Of a stretch of DNA of 64,000 nucleotides, positions 8,944 to 18,008 are shown piece by piece (within the stretch, counting starts at the first letter, position 1; every line of letters begins with the position of its first letter). Source of the DNA: an uncultured Bacteroidales bacterium (GTDB taxonomy: Bacteria; Bacteroidota; Bacteroidia; Bacteroidales; Muribaculaceae); the NCBI GenBank assembly GCA_902777835.1, contig CACYVC010000014.1, positions 1 to 64,000 of the forward strand. The letters are read 5' to 3'. The notes under the pieces are model-generated. The model was not told where the DNA came from and made no database searches. It saw only the letters and a program-made list of their open reading frames with translations. Made by a program: the position numbers and the translations under genes.

Positions 8944-9426
8944 ATGAAAAAAATATTATTTACAATGGCAACTTTGGCTGTTGTGATGTTATTCACCTCG
9001 GCCAGCAGCAACAATGGAAAAGGTGGTCTCGTGGGCAAAGTGGCTGGCGATTTCACCATTAGCAATGCCGATGGCGTGATGTCGCTGAGCCAGTTGCGCG
9101 GCAAGTATGTGCTGCTCACGCTCTGGTCCTCGGCCGATGTTGTCTCTAGGCTTGACAATATTAGGTGTGACCGCTATGCCTCAACTAGTGAGAATGTGGT
9201 GCCGATGTCGGTGAATTTCGACCGTAGCAAGTTACTCTTCGACGAGCTCGTGGCTGCCGACAGCCTCAACACCTCGACGCAATATTACTGCGAGCGTCAA
9301 GACCGCTCAATCTTTGAACAGAAGTGGGGGGCTAACCAGCAGTATAACAGCTATCTAATAAATCCATCTGGAACGGTAATAGCCGTCAACCCCACCAACC
9401 AAGAAATTAATCGCCTCGTCAAATGA
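8944..9426 (+). CDS. Exported thioredoxin-fold protein lacking the active-site cysteines
   Basis: A 160-residue protein with a signal peptide and a thioredoxin/peroxiredoxin-like domain: GDFTISNADGVMSLSQLRGKYVLLTLW matches the start of TlpA/AhpC-type domains, and SYLINPSGTVIAVNP matches the C-terminal strand pair. Where the family has W-C-X-X-C after the central strand, this protein reads WSSADVVSR, so both catalytic cysteines are missing. The two cysteines present (in IRCDRY and YYCERQ) are elsewhere. It is therefore unlikely to be a disulfide oxidoreductase of the usual kind and may be a binding or structural relative. A terminator overlaps its stop codon. The redox-fold assignment is by pattern and should be confirmed. 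Confidence 0.75.
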   Translation: MKKILFTMATLAVVMLFTSASSNNGKGGLVGKVAGDFTISNADGVMSLSQLRGKYVLLTLWSSADVVSRLDNIRCDRYASTSENVVPMSVNFDRSKLLFDELVAADSLNTSTQYYCERQDRSIFEQKWGANQQYNSYLINPSGTVIAVNPTNQEINRLVK

Positions 9427-9442
9427 TTGAGGCGATTTTTTT
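9409..9442 (+). terminator. Intrinsic terminator overlapping the stop codon of the thioredoxin-fold gene
   Basis: Arms AATCGCCTC (9409-9417) and GAGGCGATT (9429-9437) followed by a T run to 9442. The left arm lies inside the coding sequence. Confidence 0.8.
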
Positions 9443-9550
9443 GCCTCTGATTTTAAAATACTAAAAAACAAACATTCGTCGCTAAAATGTCTTATTCGGG
9501 CATAAAGTTCCAAAAGGAATGTAATATTCAGTAAACCCGTTATTTTCATT

Positions 9551-9582
9551 ATTGATGCATTGTCTTGCATCAATATTTTTTT
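9551..9582 (+). terminator. Second terminator-like hairpin without an obvious gene
   Basis: ATTGATGCA (9551-9559), a 6-nt loop, TGCATCAAT (9566-9574), then A and seven T. It lies 110 bp beyond the first terminator and ahead of the susC promoter, so it may be a back-up terminator that insulates the SusC operon. Confidence 0.6.
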
Positions 9583-9611
9583 ATGCAATCGTTTATTTTA
9601 ACAATAAAAAA

Positions 9612-9644
9612 TTGGGATAATTCAAAAAAAAATTGTTTCTTTGC
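9612..9644 (+). promoter_or_regulatory. Candidate promoter of the SusC operon
   Basis: TTG at 9612-9614, a 21-nt spacer, and TTTCTTTGC (9636-9644), which departs from TAnnTTTG only in the second base. Transcription would begin about 190 nt before the susC ATG. Confidence 0.5.
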
Positions 9645-9649
9645 ACCTT

Positions 9650-9841
9650 ATTAATTAGCATTAAAGCCCCTTAGTTGGTTGAAGATGCGCCGCACACCTT
9701 CTTTGCTCTATTGTCTTTCAGTCAATTAAAGGGTTATGGATGGTGAAAAATTGTGGTCTTTACTAAATAATTAACTTTCTAAGCGACTTAAAACTGCTAG
9801 ACACGAAATTTTAAACTAATATAATTATTAATTTTTTTTCA
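9650..9841 (+). other. Long 5' leader of the SusC operon
   Basis: About 190 nt lie between the candidate start point and the ATG, much more than at other promoters here. No open frame of note and no riboswitch fold that I recognise is present. The last 60 nt are AT-rich and probably unstructured. Long susC leaders are sites of small-RNA or RNA-binding-protein control in Bacteroides, so the length is worth recording. Confidence 0.4.
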
Positions 9842-12800
9842 ATGCTTATGAGTCTTAAAAAACTTTTATTGCTGACGGCTGCAATATTGGTGTCTCTCAC
9901 TTCGAGCGCTCAGTTCAAGGTGACAGGTATCGTTATTTCGGCCGAGGACAATGAACCCGTTATTGGTGCTCATGTGAAGGAAAAAGCAAAACCAAGCAAT
10001 GGTACTTCTACCGATTTTGACGGTAAGTTCACACTTACTGTTGCTTCGGCCAAGAGCCACATCATTGTAAGTTCTGTTGGTCTTGCTGATGCCGATGTAC
10101 AAGTCACCTCGGGTGAGATGAAGATTGTCTTGACTACCGACGAGAAGACTACTCTTCAAGAGGTGGTTGTGACAGGTTATCAAAACGTTGACAAGCGCCT
10201 CTTTACCGGTGCTACCACAAGCATTAAGGCCGACAAGGCTAAGCTTGATGGTGTGGCCGATGTGTCGCGTGCCCTTGAGGGACGTGCTGCCGGTGTGAGT
10301 GTGCAGAACGTGTCGGGTACCTTTGGTACCGCTCCTAAAATCCGCGTGCGCGGTGCTACCTCTATCTACGGTAGCAGCAAGCCACTGTGGGTTGTTGACG
10401 GTGTGATTCTTGAGGATAACGTTGAGCTCGATGCCGACGCCCTCTCTAGTGGTGACGCTACCACTCTTATTGCCAGCGCCATCGCTGGTATCAACGCCGA
10501 CGATATTGAGAGCTTCCAGATTCTGAAGGACGGTTCGGCAACATCAATCTATGGTGCTCGCGCCATGGCTGGTGTGATCGTCGTTACCACCAAGCAAGGT
10601 CGCTCGGGATCGGCAAGTATCAACTACACCGGTGAGTTCACCTATCGTTTGAAACCCATGTACCGTGAGTTCAACATCAGTAACTCTCAGGAGCAGATGA
10701 GTATCTACAAGGAACTCGAGGCTAAGGGCTGGTTGAGTTTTGCCGGTCTTGCCAACTCATCGAGTTCGGGTATCTATGGTACCATGTACAAGCTTATGGA
10801 CCAGTATGATCCAGCTACTGGTTTTGGACTTCCCAACACTCTCGCTGCCAAGAACGCTTATCTGCGTGAGGCAGAGTTCCGTAACACCGACTGGTTTGAC
10901 CTGTTGTTTAACAATAACGTTTCTCAAAACCACGCTATCTCAATTTCTGGTGGTACCGACCGCGCTCGCTTCTATACCTCGGCATCTATCATGTATGACC
11001 CAGGATGGACCAAGCAGAGTGAGGTACAGCGTTACACATTCAATGCTAACGCCAGCTATGACCTGTCTAAGACTTTGACCATTAAGTTGTTGACCAGCGA
11101 TAGCTACCGTAAGCAGCGCGCTCCTGGTACATTGAGCCAGGACGTTGACGTTGTGAACGGTGTATATAGCCGTAGCTTCGATATCAACCCCTATAGCTAT
11201 GCGTTGAACACCTCTCGTGTTGCCGACCCCAATGCAACTTACACTCGTAACTATACAGCTTTCAACATCTTCCACGAGCTTGATCAGAACTACATCGACC
11301 TCGGTGTGACCGACCTCAAGTTCCAGGGTGAGCTTACTTGGAAACCCATCCGTGGTCTTGAACTCAAGGGATTGGCTTCTTACCGTTACAACACAAGTAC
11401 TACTAACCACTATGTAAAGGACGACTCTAACCAGGCCAACGCTTATCGTGCCGGTATCGATCCTGAAAATGCCACAATCCGTGCATCTAACACCTATCTT
11501 TACACCGACCCCGACATTGAGAGTGCACTTCCTGTAACCGTGCTTCCTAAGGGTGGTATCCTGTTCCACGATGTGAACTCGATGTCGCAGTTAGACTTGC
11601 GTGCACAGGCACAGTACAACAAGTCGTTCAACGACACTCACCTGATTAACCTCCTTGCTGGTTATGAGCTCAGTAAGATTGAGCGTCACGCCGAGAGCTT
11701 CGAGGGCTGGGGTATCGTTTATGAGAACGGTAACATTCCTTTCATCGACAAGAACCTCTTCAAGCAGCAAGTTGAGGAGAACCACAACTACTACAGCGAG
11801 GCTTGGCGTTATGGCCGCAACATGGCTTACTATGCTATGGGTAGTTACTCTTACGCCGGTCGCTACATCCTCACCGGTACCTTCCGTTATGAAGGTTCTA
11901 ACCGTCTGGGTAAGGCCAAGAAGAGCCGCTGGCTCCCCACTTGGAACATTTCGGGAGCATGGAATGCCAGCGAGGAGAACTTCTTCCGCGATGCAGCATT
12001 CAACAAGAATGGCATCTGGACATACGCTAAGCTCCGTCTGTCTTACTCACTGACTGCCGATGCTGGTCCTTCGAGCGTTTCTAACGCACTTCCACAATTC
12101 TATCCCGGTAAGCCTTGGCGCTTACTTCCTGAGGATGCTGAGATGGATCTCTACCTCTACAACATCGCCAACGAGGAGCTTACCTACGAGAAGAAGCATG
12201 AGTTTGACGTTGGTGTTGACCTTGGTTTCTACAACAACCGCATCAACCTCGTCTTCGACTGGTACAAGCGTAACAACTACGACCTTATCGGTCACGTTTA
12301 TACCGAAGGTGTGGGTGGTGTAACCAACAAGATGGCTAACGTGGCTACCATGAAGTCGCATGGTATTGAGTTCACTCTTTCTACTCGCAACTTTGAGGCT
12401 GTTAAGCCTGGCGACTTCGAGTGGAGCACCGACTTCACCTTCGCTTATGCAAAGAACAAGATTACCGACCTTGTGTCACGTAGCCGCATCATCGACCTCG
12501 TGCCAGGTACCGGTTTCGCATTGCAGGGCTATCCCGTGCGTGCCATCTTCTCTATTCCATTTGCTGGCTTGAATGATGAGGGTCTTCCCACATTCTACGA
12601 TGAGAATGGTGACGTAACTGTTGATGGCATCTACTTCCAGCAATTCGACAACCTCGACTTCCTTAAGTATGAGGGTCCAGTAGATCCTCTCTACACTGGT
12701 GGTCTCGGTAACAACTTCAGCTGGAAGGGCTTCCACCTGAACCTGTTCTTGACCTACTCGTTCGGAAACAAGCTGCGCTTGCCAGCCGAGTTCTCATACG

Positions 12801-13207
12801 CTTATGGTGATATGACTGCTAGTTCTCGTGACATGAAGAACCGTTGGGTTGTTCCTGGAGATGAGGCTTACACCGACATTCCAGCTATCGCCTCTACACG
12901 TCAGTACATGATTTATGGCGGTCACGAGCTCAGCACCGCTTATAGTTCTTATAACTATAGTACAGTTCGTATCGCTAGGGGTGACTTCATTCGCTTGAAA
13001 GAGGTTTCTCTTACCTATGACCTCCCTGCTAAGGTTCTTAAGGCTCTGCGCCTGAACACCGCCTCGGTTAAGCTCAGCACTACTAACCTGTGCTTGCTCT
13101 ATGCCGACAAGAAGCTCAACGGTCAAGACCCAGAGTTCTTCAACTCGGGTGGTGTGGCTGCGCCAACACCCAAGCAGTTCACTCTTACTGTTCGTCTGGG
13201 CCTCTAA
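9842..13207 (+). CDS. SusC/RagA-family TonB-linked outer-membrane transporter
   Basis: Outer-membrane barrel that imports oligosaccharides or peptides captured by its SusD lid, powered by TonB. The 1121-residue protein has a signal peptide, a carboxypeptidase-D-like domain (about residues 25-105, VTGIVISAEDNEPVIGAHV), the TLQEVVVTGYQ TonB-box/plug boundary, the plug with RVRGATSIYGSSKPLWVVDG and KDGSATSIYGARAMAGVIVVTTKQG, and a 22-strand barrel ending in FTLTVRLGL. The start could also be the third codon (MSLKKLLLL). susD follows 52 bp later, then a zinc peptidase and a DUF4302 lipoprotein. No glycoside hydrolase or sigma/anti-sigma gene is adjacent, which leaves the cargo open; the peptidase hints at a peptide or glycoprotein substrate. 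Confidence 0.96.
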   Translation: MLMSLKKLLLLTAAILVSLTSSAQFKVTGIVISAEDNEPVIGAHVKEKAKPSNGTSTDFDGKFTLTVASAKSHIIVSSVGLADADVQVTSGEMKIVLTTDEKTTLQEVVVTGYQNVDKRLFTGATTSIKADKAKLDGVADVSRALEGRAAGVSVQNVSGTFGTAPKIRVRGATSIYGSSKPLWVVDGVILEDNVELDADALSSGDATTLIASAIAGINADDIESFQILKDGSATSIYGARAMAGVIVVTTKQGRSGSASINYTGEFTYRLKPMYREFNISNSQEQMSIYKELEAKGWLSFAGLANSSSSGIYGTMYKLMDQYDPATGFGLPNTLAAKNAYLREAEFRNTDWFDLLFNNNVSQNHAISISGGTDRARFYTSASIMYDPGWTKQSEVQRYTFNANASYDLSKTLTIKLLTSDSYRKQRAPGTLSQDVDVVNGVYSRSFDINPYSYALNTSRVADPNATYTRNYTAFNIFHELDQNYIDLGVTDLKFQGELTWKPIRGLELKGLASYRYNTSTTNHYVKDDSNQANAYRAGIDPENATIRASNTYLYTDPDIESALPVTVLPKGGILFHDVNSMSQLDLRAQAQYNKSFNDTHLINLLAGYELSKIERHAESFEGWGIVYENGNIPFIDKNLFKQQVEENHNYYSEAWRYGRNMAYYAMGSYSYAGRYILTGTFRYEGSNRLGKAKKSRWLPTWNISGAWNASEENFFRDAAFNKNGIWTYAKLRLSYSLTADAGPSSVSNALPQFYPGKPWRLLPEDAEMDLYLYNIANEELTYEKKHEFDVGVDLGFYNNRINLVFDWYKRNNYDLIGHVYTEGVGGVTNKMANVATMKSHGIEFTLSTRNFEAVKPGDFEWSTDFTFAYAKNKITDLVSRSRIIDLVPGTGFALQGYPVRAIFSIPFAGLNDEGLPTFYDENGDVTVDGIYFQQFDNLDFLKYEGPVDPLYTGGLGNNFSWKGFHLNLFLTYSFGNKLRLPAEFSYAYGDMTASSRDMKNRWVVPGDEAYTDIPAIASTRQYMIYGGHELSTAYSSYNYSTVRIARGDFIRLKEVSLTYDLPAKVLKALRLNTASVKLSTTNLCLLYADKKLNGQDPEFFNSGGVAAPTPKQFTLTVRLGL

Positions 13208-13259
13208 TGCTTATTTATATATAATAGGTGAAAGTTAAACTTAAACTAAAATATAGATT

Positions 13260-15050
13260 ATGAAATTAAGATATTTGATAATGGCTGGTGTGGCTCTTTT
13301 GGGGCTGTCTTCGTGTAGCGACTTCCTCGACAAACCTAGCGACACACGCGTTACTCTCACCAATACCGAGCAGCTGCGCATGTTGATGGTCAGTGCTTAT
13401 CCAACCTGTAACTACGAATGGATTTGTGAGTTATCGACCGATAACTTCATCGACAATAACTCGCCAAGCATCGACGGTGTGCGTTACAACTTGAACTCTT
13501 ACAGCCGCAACGATGACGAGACCTTTGCTTGGGAAGATATCCGCAGCGCATCCGATAGTGATTCACCATCCGATTTGTGGGAATCCTACTATAACTCTAT
13601 CGCTACTTGTAACGCTGTGCTCGAGAAGGTAGAAGAGTTTGAGAAAAATGACGAAAACAGCGCCAAGCTGCAAGCTGTCAAAGGCGAGGCTCTCGTAACT
13701 CGTGCTTATTGCCACTTTATGCTTGCCAACATCTTCTGTATGCCTTATCGTGGCCCAGAAATTAGTAAGTCTTATCCAGGTATTCCTTATATCACCAAGC
13801 CCGAGACCACAGTGAAACCTCACTATGAGCGTGGTACTCTTGCCGAGACCTACAACAAGATTCAGGCCGACCTTGAGGCTGGATTGCCACTGATTGATGA
13901 CGCACTCTATGAGATTCCTAAATACCATTTCAACAAGCAGGCTGCCTATGCCTTTGCTTCACGTTTCTATCTGTTCAAACGTGATTATGAGAAGGTGCTT
14001 GAATGTGCCAACACTGTATTTGGTGGTGCTGATGTCGACCCAATGCCTTACATGAGTGACATCTGGGCTCAGACCAACCTCAACTATGCCCATGAGTACA
14101 ATCGCTATTATGTGAATCCAATTCATCAGCGCAACCTCTTGGTGATTCCCACTTATTCGCGCCTGCAGCGCTACTATGGTAGTGGTAGCCGCTATGGCAT
14201 TGGCCGTGATGGTATGCGTGCTTCATTCCAGGGCCCTGGCCCAACTTGGGAGCGCTGCCGTTACCAAATCACTTCATTGGGATGGCAATTCTCTTGCCAC
14301 CCATGCCACAAGGGCTTCTTTGCTAATGGTCGTGTAGAGTATGGTGTATGGTTTGGAGCAGCTGCCGGTGAGCAGTTTGAATATACCGACAAGGTTGCCG
14401 GTATTGGCTATGCACACCAAGTGCTTGCCGAGTTTACAGGTGAAGAGGTTCTTTTCAACCGTGCCGAGGCTAAATTGTTCCTCGGTGACATTGACGGATG
14501 TATTGCCGACCTCGGTGTTTGGGATGAGGCTCATCGCAACACTCCCGAAGTAAATGCTAACACCCCAATGGATCCCTGGAGCAAGGAAATCGTGTGGAAA
14601 TTCTACACTAAGGCCGAGGAGAAATTCCTTCGCAATAGTAGGCCTGAGCGTCGTGACATTTTGGGCAACAAACTTCTTGACTCAATCTATTTTGGTATAG
14701 CTAAGCCTCTCCACATTGATGAGGTTTGCCCAAGTCCTAGATATCAACTCACTGCCGATATCGAGCCTTACTTGCAGTGCATTCAGCACTTACGCCGCTT
14801 CGAGTTTGTTTGCCGTGGCATGCGTTGGTTCGACATCAAGCGACTTGGTATTAGTTACAACCACGTGATTGGAAAAGATGCACGCGTTGAGACACTGAAG
14901 GTGCTTGACCCACGTCTGGCATTCCAGATTCCTAACGAGATTTTGGCGGCTGGTATTGATAGAACTGATCGTAAAGATCCTCCCAAGGATGTCCCGACAA
15001 CGAATCCGAAAATTGTTACTGGTTTAATGGTCCCAGTTAATGATGAGTAA
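13260..15050 (+). CDS. SusD/RagB-family substrate-binding lipoprotein
   Basis: Surface lipoprotein that forms the lid on the SusC barrel and binds the substrate. The 596-residue protein has a lipoprotein signal with lipobox LSSC (Cys20) followed by SDFLDKPSD, the usual SusD N-terminus. TPR-like helices make up most of the N-terminal half, and the C-terminal RRFEFVCRGMRWFDIKRLG is the hallmark segment of the family. It sits directly downstream of susC and almost abuts the peptidase gene, so the four genes are read as an operon. Its partner relationship is certain by position; the ligand is not predictable. Confidence 0.95.
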   Translation: MKLRYLIMAGVALLGLSSCSDFLDKPSDTRVTLTNTEQLRMLMVSAYPTCNYEWICELSTDNFIDNNSPSIDGVRYNLNSYSRNDDETFAWEDIRSASDSDSPSDLWESYYNSIATCNAVLEKVEEFEKNDENSAKLQAVKGEALVTRAYCHFMLANIFCMPYRGPEISKSYPGIPYITKPETTVKPHYERGTLAETYNKIQADLEAGLPLIDDALYEIPKYHFNKQAAYAFASRFYLFKRDYEKVLECANTVFGGADVDPMPYMSDIWAQTNLNYAHEYNRYYVNPIHQRNLLVIPTYSRLQRYYGSGSRYGIGRDGMRASFQGPGPTWERCRYQITSLGWQFSCHPCHKGFFANGRVEYGVWFGAAAGEQFEYTDKVAGIGYAHQVLAEFTGEEVLFNRAEAKLFLGDIDGCIADLGVWDEAHRNTPEVNANTPMDPWSKEIVWKFYTKAEEKFLRNSRPERRDILGNKLLDSIYFGIAKPLHIDEVCPSPRYQLTADIEPYLQCIQHLRRFEFVCRGMRWFDIKRLGISYNHVIGKDARVETLKVLDPRLAFQIPNEILAAGIDRTDRKDPPKDVPTTNPKIVTGLMVPVNDE

Positions 15051-15051
15051 A

Positions 15052-16326
15052 ATGAATAAATACTTTACCGCTATGAAGAAATATTTTAAATATATCAGTG
15101 CTTTTGCACTTGTAGCTATTGCAGCAATGTCACTCACCTCTTGTGGCGAGAAGAAACTTGGTGAAACCATATACCCCGACGTTAGCGATGAGCTAGATCC
15201 CAATAGTTACACTTATAAGTTCGACAAGTGGCTTAAGGCAAACTATCTCGATGTTTATAACTTGGACTTCCAGTACAGGCTTAAAGACAACGAGACCAAT
15301 ATGAACTACAACCTTGAGCCTGCTACGCTCGCTAATGCAGTTGATATTGCGGTGCTCACTAAGTACATGTGGTTTGATGTCTATGAAGAAGTCTCAGGCA
15401 GCAAGGAGTTCGTCAAGGCCAATGGTCCTCGCATCATTATGCTCGTGGGCTCTGCAGCTATCGACCCTCAAATGGGTACTGAGACTGTAGGTCTTGCCGA
15501 GGGCGGTATCAAGGTGACGCTGCTCAAAGTAAATAGCATGAATCCTTTGAACATTTATGCTATGAATAACGAGTATTTCCACACCATGCACCATGAGTTT
15601 ACCCACATCTTGCACCAGACCAAGAGTATTCCTCGTGACTTCCAGCTTCTGTCGCTGGGTCGTTACGATGCTGTGAACTGGCAGGCAAGAGATTTGGGCG
15701 TGGTTTACTCGCTTGGATTCGTTACTAAGTATGCATCTAGTGAGATTCGTGAGGACTTTGCCGAAGTGGCTGCCAATTATATCACCAAAAGCGATGCCGA
15801 ATGGGAGCGCATTTGGTTGATGGCTAGCCGTGGCTTTGCCACCGATGGCGATGAGGAAAGTGGTGACATGGAAAGTCTAAGTTACTACTGCTTTTTCTAC
15901 TATCCTAACAATAATCCTACCGACGAGAATGGAGAGAGCACTAAGACCTTTTTGGAAGAGAGATTCGTGCAACAGCTTGAGGATGGCACCTACATCTATA
16001 AGAATCAGTACCAGCGTGGTGTAACTCCTATCACCACTGGTGAGGATGGCAAGAGATATGATGCTAACGGCAATCTGTGCGACAATGCAGGTTTTGTTCT
16101 TGACAAGAATGGCAATCGTGTGCCCATCGTTGTTTATGCAGTTGAGGACGCTGATGGCGTTGATGGTGTAGCAATGCTTGAGCAAAAGATCAACATTGTT
16201 CGCAACTGGTTCCGCGAGGAGTGGGGTATTGATCTTGATGCCGTTCGCCAGGCAGTTCAGACTCGCATTTCTACCTTCGATGCTGCCAAACTTGAGGAAC
16301 TTCGTCAACAAGTTTATGGCCAGTAA
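15052..16326 (+). CDS. Putative zinc-binding metallopeptidase lipoprotein of a SusCD locus
   Basis: A lipoprotein with the family pattern known as putative zinc-binding metallo-peptidase (Peptidase_Mx1-like), regularly found beside SusD and DUF4302 genes. The lipobox is LTSC, followed by GEKKLGETIYPD. The zinc motif HEFTH lies at about residues 181-185 with the flanking MHHEFTHILHQ; a distal acidic ligand is probably in EIREDFAEVAANY. I start at 15052; an ATG at 15073 also gives a good signal peptide, and one at 15040 would overlap susD by 11 bp. The protein is probably displayed on the outer membrane and may trim the polypeptide bound by SusD, or process locus proteins. Proteolysis itself is inferred from the motif. 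Confidence 0.85.
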   Translation: MNKYFTAMKKYFKYISAFALVAIAAMSLTSCGEKKLGETIYPDVSDELDPNSYTYKFDKWLKANYLDVYNLDFQYRLKDNETNMNYNLEPATLANAVDIAVLTKYMWFDVYEEVSGSKEFVKANGPRIIMLVGSAAIDPQMGTETVGLAEGGIKVTLLKVNSMNPLNIYAMNNEYFHTMHHEFTHILHQTKSIPRDFQLLSLGRYDAVNWQARDLGVVYSLGFVTKYASSEIREDFAEVAANYITKSDAEWERIWLMASRGFATDGDEESGDMESLSYYCFFYYPNNNPTDENGESTKTFLEERFVQQLEDGTYIYKNQYQRGVTPITTGEDGKRYDANGNLCDNAGFVLDKNGNRVPIVVYAVEDADGVDGVAMLEQKINIVRNWFREEWGIDLDAVRQAVQTRISTFDAAKLEELRQQVYGQ

Positions 16327-16354
16327 TGTTTAATATTTTAACACATTAGATATT

Positions 16355-17668
16355 ATGAAGAAAATATTTAATTTATCGGCTTTAATCCTGATGCTGTCTC
16401 TTGCAGCTTGCGCTCCAAGTGAGGTTGATGACATCTTTGATGAGAATGCTGCGGCGCGTCTCGATAATGCCATCAGTAATTATACTGACTTGTTCCAGGC
16501 CAATGGTGGACGCTGGCTTATGCAATACTTTGCCAACGGTGACGAGGAAGGTTACAACTATATCATGAATTTCCATGGTGATGGTACGGTAGATATATCC
16601 ACTAAGAATGATTATGTCAATGATGGTGCATTCTTCACCGACAAGTCGTTGTGGGAAGTCGTTGGAGACTACGGCCCAGTGCTCACGTTCAACACCTATA
16701 ATAAGGCCTTCCATGTGTTCTCAAGTCCGCAAAGCGATGGTAAAGGACATGAGGGAGACTATGAGTTCCGTATCATTAGCGTTGAAGGCGATGTTGCCCA
16801 TTTGGTAGGCAAGAAGACAGGAATCACTGTTATGATGACTCGCTTGAGCAGTACCGAATATCCTACTGATGAGGACTATTTCAATGAGTACACCGTCGTG
16901 CGTAAGAATGCCATAAGCGATCGTATCAACAACTTGGTTCTTACTACTTCTGGCGGAAAGCGTTTCATCTGCAACGATGCTTCTTCTATGATCTGGAGTT
17001 TCTATCCCGAAGATGGCTCACTGCTCGATAACGGCGAGTATATGAATGCGATTATGACTAACATGGGTGTACGCTTTATGGAGCCGTTGGCATTCCTGGC
17101 CGAGTATGATGAGACCTACGTAGAGAGTGGAATTGAAGTCCAGAACTTTGAGTTCCAGGAAGACGGCTCACTGCTGTGTACCGATGATGGCGTGACCAGG
17201 ATTACTGGTCCAAACCTTGCCGACCTCTTCCATCAGTCACAACTCGGATGGATGCTAAGCTCTAAGGAAGGCGAGTTTGGTGGTGACTTCGTTACCCTCT
17301 ACAACGGCATTGTTACCGAGGCCAAGGCTAAGTACAAAACCACCTTCAACTGGCTCCAGTTAGGTTATGATGCAGCAAAGGCCAAGTATCGTCTCTACTT
17401 CAAGAACGGTAAGTACACCGGCAGCATCTATGTCAACCACCAGATTGTTGATGCCAACACCATCAAGTTCTCGTTTGATCCCAATGCTGAGGGTGCCTTC
17501 GACCCCAATGGTCAGAACCACTACAACAATCTGCCAAGCATGCAGGCAATGGTTAATCTGCTTTGCACAGGTGAGTACACTCTCACCGCTGAGAATGTGA
17601 TGGTTTCTAACCCAATGACAATGACCAGCAAGAGCAATTCTGCCAACTTCGTTGTATTGAGCTTCTAA
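16355..17668 (+). CDS. DUF4302 family lipoprotein of the SusCD locus
   Basis: A 437-residue lipoprotein (lipobox LAAC, about Cys19) with the DUF4302 pattern: an N-terminal NGGRWLMQYFANGDEEGYNYIMNF region (split here by meaning, not by gap), the ISTKNDY segment, and a C-terminal repeat of the same beta-rich fold. DUF4302 proteins typically sit just after the zinc-peptidase gene in SusCD loci, exactly as here. Function is unknown; a surface-exposed substrate-binding accessory role like SusE/SusF is the simplest reading. It is the last gene of the operon, 28 bp after the peptidase, and a strong GC-rich terminator follows within 30 bp. Confidence 0.8.
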   Translation: MKKIFNLSALILMLSLAACAPSEVDDIFDENAAARLDNAISNYTDLFQANGGRWLMQYFANGDEEGYNYIMNFHGDGTVDISTKNDYVNDGAFFTDKSLWEVVGDYGPVLTFNTYNKAFHVFSSPQSDGKGHEGDYEFRIISVEGDVAHLVGKKTGITVMMTRLSSTEYPTDEDYFNEYTVVRKNAISDRINNLVLTTSGGKRFICNDASSMIWSFYPEDGSLLDNGEYMNAIMTNMGVRFMEPLAFLAEYDETYVESGIEVQNFEFQEDGSLLCTDDGVTRITGPNLADLFHQSQLGWMLSSKEGEFGGDFVTLYNGIVTEAKAKYKTTFNWLQLGYDAAKAKYRLYFKNGKYTGSIYVNHQIVDANTIKFSFDPNAEGAFDPNGQNHYNNLPSMQAMVNLLCTGEYTLTAENVMVSNPMTMTSKSNSANFVVLSF

Positions 17669-17696
17669 TCCCTCTCAGGGAGAACACTTATAACCC

Positions 17697-17737
17697 AGTG
17701 GCGGCCGCACCAGCGACCGCCACTCGTTTTATTTGTT
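17697..17737 (+). terminator. Intrinsic terminator of the SusCD operon
   Basis: AGTGGCGG (17697-17704) pairs with CCGCCACT (17717-17724), followed by a T-rich tract. The remaining 140 bp up to the next promoter are AT-rich with TTG/CAA-rich words and hold no gene. Confidence 0.75.
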
Positions 17738-17876
17738 TCATCAAACAATCTGCACAACATCCTAACAACTTACACAACTAATTGTTTTTTGTTGTTACTG
17801 TTGTTGAATTGTTGTGAGGGTTGTTTGATATTTTTTTTGGCGTGGATGCATTTTTTTTAAAAAAAAGTGGAAAATC

Positions 17877-17908
17877 TTGTTTGTTTTGAGATTTATTATT
17901 AAATTTGC
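17877..17908 (+). promoter_or_regulatory. Sigma-ABfr-type promoter of the dockerin-bearing protein
   Basis: TTG at 17877-17879, a 20-nt spacer, and TAAATTTGC at 17900-17908. A leader of roughly 95 nt precedes the ATG at 18009. Confidence 0.6.
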
Positions 17909-18008
17909 ACATTCTATGTTGATATACAAAACTAATACATAGCCAATACTATTTTTTAGAGATTATAATTCTTTTATTTATTAACTTAAACAAAACTCAA
18001 TTAAGATT

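Noticed and set aside
9355-9588. Minus-strand open frame of 77 codons overlapping the end of the thioredoxin-fold gene
   Set aside because: It lies antisense to a well-supported gene and its terminator, has no family traits, and its second half is Ser/Lys-rich noise.
9650-9841. Riboswitch in the long susC leader
   Set aside because: No aptamer fold or conserved box that I know of can be recognised; only the length is notable.
17740-17830. TTG/CAA-rich stretch before the dockerin gene as another heptamer array
   Set aside because: The words do not hold a 7-bp phase for more than two units, so it was not counted.
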